Origin: Aulostomus chinensis
Lineage: Eukaryota; Chordata; Actinopteri; Syngnathiformes; Aulostomidae
NCBI GenBank assembly: GCA_037954235.1
Contig: JBBMOA010000021.1
Span: 8,819,501 to 8,883,500 of the forward strand
Length of the DNA stretch: 64,000 nucleotides
Reading direction: 5' to 3'
Shown: piece after piece, positions 59,601-64,000 of the stretch
Position numbering within the stretch: position 1 is the first letter of the stretch
Layout of the letters: each line of letters begins with the position of its first letter
Notes under the pieces: model-generated
Seen by the model: only the letters and a program-made list of their open reading frames with translations
What the model was told of the DNA's origin: nothing
The model's database searches: none
Translations under genes and position numbers: made by a program

Positions 59601-60790
59601 CTCCTGTCACACACCAGGCTGAACTGAGGGACCAAAAGACAGGGAGCAAATTTCAAAAAAACAAATTCATTCTTTTTGCAGCGTGTGTATGAGAGAAAGT
59701 TACTGATTAGGTATCCAGGTTTTCTGATCTTGCTGCTGAAGCAATGCGAACGCAAGACATGTTAATCATTTGCCGTGATATTTGGAGACCATAAATCTCT
59801 CAATATTATTGGAACTGGTCATTGTTCTTAAAGACACAGTGTGTAATTTCTTCCACTCGGAGTCTGTTTCATCAAAACAATAATAAACGCTGTAGTTTGA
59901 TGATGTCACGAAGTAGCATTGGATTATGGGAGTTATCATTGTCGAATGACCGATGAATCAGATGCAGGCAGAGAACATGTTGTCAAATAAAATGTTTAAA
60001 TATTATTTTGTTTGACTGGAATAGCAATGATGCTAACTTTCTAACTGACTTTTCACTGAACCACAACCTGTGAAGCGGAATGACACGGAGAACAGAGTGC
60101 AGCAGGGATGGTGTACATTTGTCAACCAACCAAGAAGTTAGCATCCTTATGGGTTCCTTCAGCTAAAAGCCAATGGGATTTATACTGGGTTCTCGCTATC
60201 ATCTCCATAAGCTACGTGTTTTCAGACACATATATGTTTCTAAGTTCATGTGTTCATATGTACTGACATTTTTCTGCCTTAAAATAAAAACAAATGTTAA
60301 ATAAAATATCATAAATATATGTGAACCGCAGACTTTGTTTCAGACATTGACTGTTCACTTGGGCAAGCAAAATTTTAAAAAAGTAGAACACATTAAGTGA
60401 AATAGTAAGTCTCACCTCTGTCACAATACTGGAAGCATCTTTTGGAGCATCAAAATAAGATCCGTTGATGCACGCCGTTGTGGCGTTAATCCCATAAGCT
60501 TCAATAATCTCGAGATCCAAATCCACAGGCTTGAACATTTTACAGCTTTCAAACTGTCCATCTTTGTTCAGCGGCAGGGTGAGACGTTTTTGCCTTTCTT
60601 GTGTCAGGTTGGGCCCTCGGTCCAAGATCCAGTCGGTGTTACAGTGATGTGGGAAGTTCATCCCTGTGAACACCTGGCCAATCACATCGAAGGCAACAAA
60701 TACGCTGGAGATACATAGGATAGCCACTAAACGTTTCTGAAACAAACCAAACGCTCCTATCTCCTTCAGGATCTCTGCGAAGCTGCTCAT
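56538..60790 (-). CDS. slc22a13: SLC22 organic anion transporter (Slc22a13/OAT10-like), complete
   Basis: A plasma-membrane MFS transporter; human SLC22A13 exchanges organic anions such as urate, nicotinate and orotate. I join ten exons: 60790-60416, 59623-59520, 59111-58957, 58501-58330, 58245-58125, 58051-57957, 57877-57663, 57112-57004, 56895-56701 and 56619-56538. The sum is 1,623 nt = 540 aa plus TAG, with every junction GT-AG and in phase. TM1 is followed by a large extracellular loop with N-glycosylation sequons at N61, N102 and N109. GQMADRFGRR (155-164) is the MFS motif; PESARW is at 272-277; YYGLSL and GNFGLDIYLTQ, ELYPTILRQNGVGL and PETHNTELQD (500-509) follow. The best remembered match is SLC22A13; other OATs are less similar. 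No defect seen. Confidence 0.92.
56701..56895 (-). CDS. slc22a13: slc22a13 exon 9
   Basis: Encodes QNGVGLNSMCARVAGILAPL through IAAGCLCLLLPETHNTELQD: TM11-TM12 and the conserved PETH/N terminal motif. Confidence 0.92.
57004..57112 (-). CDS. slc22a13: slc22a13 exon 8
   Basis: Encodes ELPVAVTVVAVLGKFAATGC then FSIVYVYTAELYPTIL: TM10 and the ELYPT motif. Ends in phase 2. Too short for ORF calling. Confidence 0.9.
57113..57662. other. slc22a13 intron 7
   Basis: No exon or clear repeat seen; includes short poly-A/T stretches near 57,385-57,398 and an AACAACAACAA patch near 57,480. Confidence 0.6.
57663..57877 (-). CDS. slc22a13: slc22a13 exon 7
   Basis: Encodes FGTSLMYYGLSLSVGNFGLD through FGGAACLVILAIPE: TM7-TM9. 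YYGLSL and NFGLDIYLTQ are SLC22A13-like. Ends in phase 1. Confidence 0.92.
57957..58051 (-). CDS. slc22a13: slc22a13 exon 6
   Basis: Encodes LEVEGTSKRGSMLDIFRISY then LRKRAVIMSFV, the end of the large intracellular loop entering TM7. Ends in phase 2. Too short for ORF calling; supported by splice sites and phase. Confidence 0.88.
58125..58245 (-). CDS. slc22a13: slc22a13 exon 5
   Basis: Encodes ILPESARWQITQGRKKEAIK and the following cytoplasmic helix to LLDK. PESARW is the conserved SLC22 intracellular-loop motif. Confidence 0.93.
58330..58501 (-). CDS. slc22a13: slc22a13 exon 4
   Basis: Encodes GEWSDSTKFAFCTIICHSFF through RNWRVLQMVLFGPLLPVVGI: TM5-TM6. Ends in phase 2. Confidence 0.92.
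58502..58956. other. slc22a13 intron 3
   Basis: Contains CCTGCAAAATTG- and GGTGCCCCCCAGTGG-type words that look like an old interspersed repeat. No exon. Confidence 0.5.
58957..59111 (-). CDS. slc22a13: slc22a13 exon 3
   Basis: Encodes the FGRR part of the motif, TM3 (VVLLSLLLLFLFGVGSAF) and TM4 start (VLKFLGGISISGIV). Ends in phase 1. Confidence 0.92.
59112..59519. other. slc22a13 intron 2
   Basis: AT-rich intron with a short CACA tract near 59,452-59,462. No exon. Confidence 0.6.
59520..59623 (-). CDS. slc22a13: slc22a13 exon 2
   Basis: Encodes FSLVCDRSSFIEASQAVYMA, then GLLVGALVLGQMAD: TM2 and the start of the MFS loop motif. Ends in phase 2. Confidence 0.92.
59624..60415. other. slc22a13 intron 1 with probable repeat
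   Basis: From about 59,828 to 60,250 the sequence opens with TTAAAGACACAGTGTGTAAT and has the texture of an interspersed element. I could not find a clear matching inverted end. Confidence 0.45.
60416..60790 (-). CDS. slc22a13: slc22a13 exon 1
   Basis: Residues 1-125, from MSSFAEILKEIGAFGLFQKR through TM1 and the Cys-containing extracellular loop, ending SIVTE in phase 0 before GTGAGA. The start codon has A at -3. Confidence 0.93.
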
Positions 60791-60874
60791 GCTGGAGTCT
60801 TCACGTCCTCTGAGAGCGAGTGTCTGCCTTTACGCAATAACTGCACAAGAGTCTACTTAACTCTCATCATGTAA

Positions 60875-60887
60875 GTTAATGTTTAAC
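60875..60887 (-). promoter_or_regulatory. HNF1 binding site upstream of slc22a13
   Basis: GTTAATGTTTAAC (GTTAAACATTAAC on the minus strand) matches the palindromic HNF1 consensus GTTAATNATTAAC at all but one fixed position. It lies 85-97 bp upstream of the start codon. HNF1 proteins are established regulators of several SLC22 anion-transporter genes in kidney. A TATA-like CATAAAAG (minus strand, about 60,901-60,908) lies just upstream. The site is seen; its function is inferred. Confidence 0.6.
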
Positions 60888-60909
60888 TGACACTCACTGT
60901 CTTTTATGA

Positions 60910-62325
60910 GCCAAACACAGGACCAAAAAATTGGAAGGTAACATGTCAGGTTGCATGAAGCTGCACGTTACCAAGATCTTTCCTCACCAACACACAATAA
61001 AGGCATAAAGATTAAAAAAAATCAGGCGCTATTCAAAGCAACTCTCCTCATTTATTGCCAGTATAAAAAAACCTGAGTTAACTTTTGCCTACAGCATCAC
61101 TGGAGTGCAAAACATAACATTTTCTTGTCAGTTTCCTTCATTAATGTATAAAAAGAGAGGAGGAGACATGTCTGTCAACTGTCCTACTGACGCTCTTGTA
61201 GCAAGCACAAAATTTAAGGTATTGTTTCAAGAATTTCCCATTTTCTCCTTGCCAAACTTTTCAAGTAATGTGATCCAAAAGTAAAAGTGTTTTCATACCA
61301 GTGGTTCTTTTTTTGACTGTTTAAAAGCAGAACATAAATAAAAAATCCTCATTCCACGCTGAAATTCTATAGGCAGTGATGGTTTTATTTTGTTTTTTTT
61401 TATAAAATAATACCTGACTGTACCCTTAAATTTCTCCCTTACGTCCTGAAGTTATGAAAATCTCCACCAAACAAACTTGAAATGTCAATCAAATCGCGGG
61501 AACAAGTCATATTTAATCAAATGAATCAAAGCGCGACAACTTGCTCATTGCATCATGTCATCCCCATCTAGTCACACTTTTAAAAATGCATAGCATCTCA
61601 TGGGTAAAAATTAATCATTTGTGGGAGTATGTTATACCAAAATTTGTATTTTTTCCTTTTCTCTATGGCCACTGCGGGACGAAATGGTACTCAATCTGTG
61701 TGAGTGTCTCCATGTGGACAAATGCTTCAACATACCTTTACAGAGGGGATGGAAGGGGACGTACTCAGCCGCTTTGTTTGGAGGACGTGTTGGTTGTCCA
61801 AGCTCGGGCACCAAGACAACAAATTCACACAGAAAATTATACTTCAGATAAGGGCACTTGATTGACAGCGAGTTAAATATCATAGATCATCAGACTTGGA
61901 TCCCAAAAGCACAGTTACATCCCATTTTTCTCTGCCAGGCTCCACTTGAACTGCATGTAATGCTGTATTATAAAGCACACAGAGGAGGCTGATATGCTCA
62001 TTCTTTATTGATTAAAAATGTTCAAGAGAAACATGCTTTCAACTGCAAAAACGAACCAAAACAGAGCAACTGAAAGAATGCTGAGACTGGGGAGAAAAAA
62101 AAGAAAAGAAAGAAAAACAAGTTGAGAATCAAATATATTACAGCCTTGATGAGTTATCGCCTGGACTAAAGTGTTTTGTTGCCGGGCATCTGTTGGGTTG
62201 CTACAGCCGTGATGAACTACTTGTAAGCAGGACAGAAGAGACGGATGTGGTGAAGGATAAAGGATGAGAACAAATCCATTAGTTCTTCAACTCTGTTAAA
62301 AGCCAGGCTCAATCTACGCACACAA
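60910..62325. other. Intergenic; possible distal 3'UTR of a minus-strand neighbour
   Basis: No coding exon. A minus-strand AATAAA (plus TTTATT at 62,004-62,009) could end a transcript from a gene right of the window. The open frames at 61,541-61,883 have no recognisable content. Confidence 0.4.
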
Positions 62326-62327
62326 CA

Positions 62328-62354
62328 AACACACACACACACACACACACACAC
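62328..62354. repeat. (CA)n microsatellite
   Basis: About thirteen CA units. Confidence 0.94.
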
Positions 62355-62719
62355 TTTTCTCATACACACATATCCTGTTCGGGTCTGCTGTCAGTTGCAA
62401 ACCTCACCAGGAGAATGGCACCAAATACTGCAGTTCAGTAACATGAGGATGCCAGCTGTTGCTTCTCCTTTGAGGAGAAACACGGTCAAAACATCTTCAT
62501 TTCAGGTAAAATATCTTCACTTGTAACAAAAGCAAAGACTGTGATGACACTATGATTGAATAAAGTACTAATAAAGTTAGTCATGTTGAATAGAGCAGCG
62601 TAGGGATGAGTTTTCAAACCCAGAAGTTAGCATTGTTTAACATCTGTTTCCCTCATCTTTAAGTCAGTGAGTTATTATGAATTAGTTTGATTAAAAGCTG
62701 AAAAATAATTAAAAAATTT

Positions 62720-63089
62720 CCATCCATCCATCCATTTTCTACCACTTATTCAGTCAAGGGTTGCAGGGGGGCTGGAGCCTATCCCTACGGGCGAGAGGCG
62801 GGGTTCACTCTGGACAGGTCAACAGTTCATCACAGGGCCGACACATATAGACAGATCACCATTCGCTCTCACATTCATACCTACGGTCAATTTAGAGTAT
62901 CAATCAGCCTCGTCCCCTCCTGATGTCTTTGGACTGTGGGAGGAAGCTGGAGTACCAGAGAGAACCCACGCAGGAACAGGGAGAACATGGAGACTCCACA
63001 CAGAAAGACCCCATGCTGGAGCCGGGGCCTGAACCAGGAACCTTCTTGCTGTGAGGAGACAGTGCTGACCACTGCACCACCATGCCGCT
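62720..63089 (-). repeat. tRNA-derived SINE, full-length copy
   Basis: On the minus strand: tRNA-like head at 63,089 with A-box-like TGGTCAGCACTG and B-box-like GGTTCAGGCCC, a body with CCTCCCACAGTCCAAAGAC, and a tail (GGAT)n seen as CCATCCATCCATCC at the left. Nearly the same as the next copy. Open frames inside it are artefacts. Confidence 0.75.
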
Positions 63090-63099
63090 AATTAATATT

Positions 63100-63483
63100 T
63101 TCATTCATACATTCATTGTCTTCCGCTTATTCCTTTCTATTAAGGGTCGCAGGGGGGCTGGAGCCTATCCCAGCGTCTACGGGCGAGAGGCGGGGTTCAC
63201 CCTGGACAGGTCGCCAGTCCATCGCAGGGCCAACATACAGAAACGAACAGCTATTCACACTCACATTCATACCTACAGCCAATTTAGAGTGTCCAATTAG
63301 CCTCGTCCCCTCTTGATGTCTTTGGACTGTGGGAGGAAGCTGGAGTACCAGAGAGAACCCACACAGGAACAGGGAGAACATGCAAACTCCACACAGAAAG
63401 ATCCCGTGCCCGAGCCTGGACTCAAACCCGGAACCTTCTTGCTGTGAGGCCACAGTGCTGACCACTGCACCCCCGTGCAGCCC
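63100..63483 (-). repeat. tRNA-derived SINE, second full-length copy in tandem
   Basis: Same element and orientation as the preceding copy. The head at about 63,483 has TGGTCAGCACTG (A box) and GGTTTGAGTCC (close to the pol III B box GGTTCGANTCC). The left end has degenerate CATTCATACATTCATT tail repeats. Confidence 0.75.
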
Positions 63484-64000
63484 TTAATTAACATTTTGTT
63501 CAACAAAATAAAAACATGTCATTTCATACCACACCTGTCAATTTTGAAGCATCTATCTGTGAGAAAAACAGCTACAGCTAACTTGTGGCTAAACAGGACT
63601 ACAAACGTCATCAAAGCAGAAGAAGCATTAAGCTTGATGGTAACATGCATCCACTGCGTCATTTGCACCTACCATAACGTTAGCTTTGCATGGCTAACAA
63701 TCTCATTCTCGCTTCTAAATTAATCAAAGTGGTGTTTGTGAAGACTGTCTTGCTTAACAATTTCTAAAATGTTACAACTACAATCCAAAATAACAAATCC
63801 CACTGTTTTTAGTTAAGGGAACCCATGGAGATGCTAACTTTCAGATTAGTTTCCGTCAGCCCTGCCGTGCTCCATTTAAGGCTAGCATTAAATTTAACAT
63901 GTTTAAAATCAAAATTCAAATATTTCTTAGCATTTTATCTGCAACCAAACAATTCATATCATTTAATATGGCATCTGGAGGGTTGGGACATAATCACTCC
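63484..64000. other. Intergenic, no gene recognised
   Basis: Contains MITE-like scraps with GTTAGCTTTGCATGGCTAAC and GGAGATGCTAACTTTCAG words. No coding exon seen before the window ends. Confidence 0.45.

Noticed and set aside
63400..63483. tRNA gene
   Set aside because: A- and B-box-like sequences are present but there is no complete cloverleaf; it is the head of the SINE.
62887..63506. Several minus-strand frames (VSTV..QQEG..PTVQRHQEG)
   Set aside because: They are translations of the SINE, repeated in each copy.
1..64000. CRISPR arrays, phage, operons or other prokaryotic systems
   Set aside because: All genes are spliced vertebrate genes; repeats are microsatellites and eukaryotic transposons.

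Overview
The window is vertebrate nuclear DNA, almost certainly from a ray-finned (teleost) fish. It has split genes with GT-AG introns, long gene-poor tracts, very abundant (CA/GT)n microsatellites, and fish-type interspersed repeats: a tRNA-headed SINE with a GGAT tail, the 3' end of a LINE, and palindromic MITE-like elements. There is no bacterial, plasmid, phage or CRISPR content.

Layout. From 1 to about 44.8 kb I find no convincing coding exon. This looks like an intergenic desert of microsatellites, a 64-bp higher-order minisatellite (about 15.15-15.59 kb), transposon remnants, and several complex AT-rich blocks with homeodomain- and POU-like motifs that resemble conserved non-coding elements. 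From 44,864 to 55,257 (+) lies a Xin actin-binding repeat gene. I rebuilt it from splice sites and reading phase as six exons giving a long protein of about 1,744 aa, plus two downstream exons encoding one LIM domain. The body and the linkage to slc22a13 point to xirp1; the N-terminal cassette exons and the LIM exons look like XIRP2. From 60,790 down to 56,538 (-) lies a complete ten-exon SLC22 organic-anion transporter gene of 540 aa, closest to SLC22A13 (OAT10). The two genes converge tail to tail, with candidate poly(A) signals about 0.3 kb apart. From 61 to 64 kb there are only repeats, including two SINE copies in tandem, and a possible 3'UTR of an unseen minus-strand gene.

How the genes relate. 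They are not functional partners. Xirp proteins are actin-bundling scaffolds of striated-muscle intercalated discs or myotendinous junctions and, for XIRP2, of hair-cell stereocilia. SLC22A13 is a plasma-membrane organic-anion exchanger of kidney-type epithelium. Human chromosome 3p22 also carries both SLC22A13 and XIRP1, so the window appears to keep a fragment of that synteny.

Most notable observations: (i) the large Xin exon is flanked by phase-0 boundaries, so skipping it would join the N-terminal cassette in frame to the LIM exons (about 342 aa), like the known short XIRP2 isoform; (ii) the Xin repeats are few and degenerate; (iii) a near-perfect HNF1 site lies about 85 bp upstream of the slc22a13 start codon; (iv) one palindromic MITE-like family has a copy about 0.1 kb upstream of the first xirp coding exon and another between the two LIM exons. 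I see no wholly novel molecular system. All calls come from reading the sequence, with no database search.
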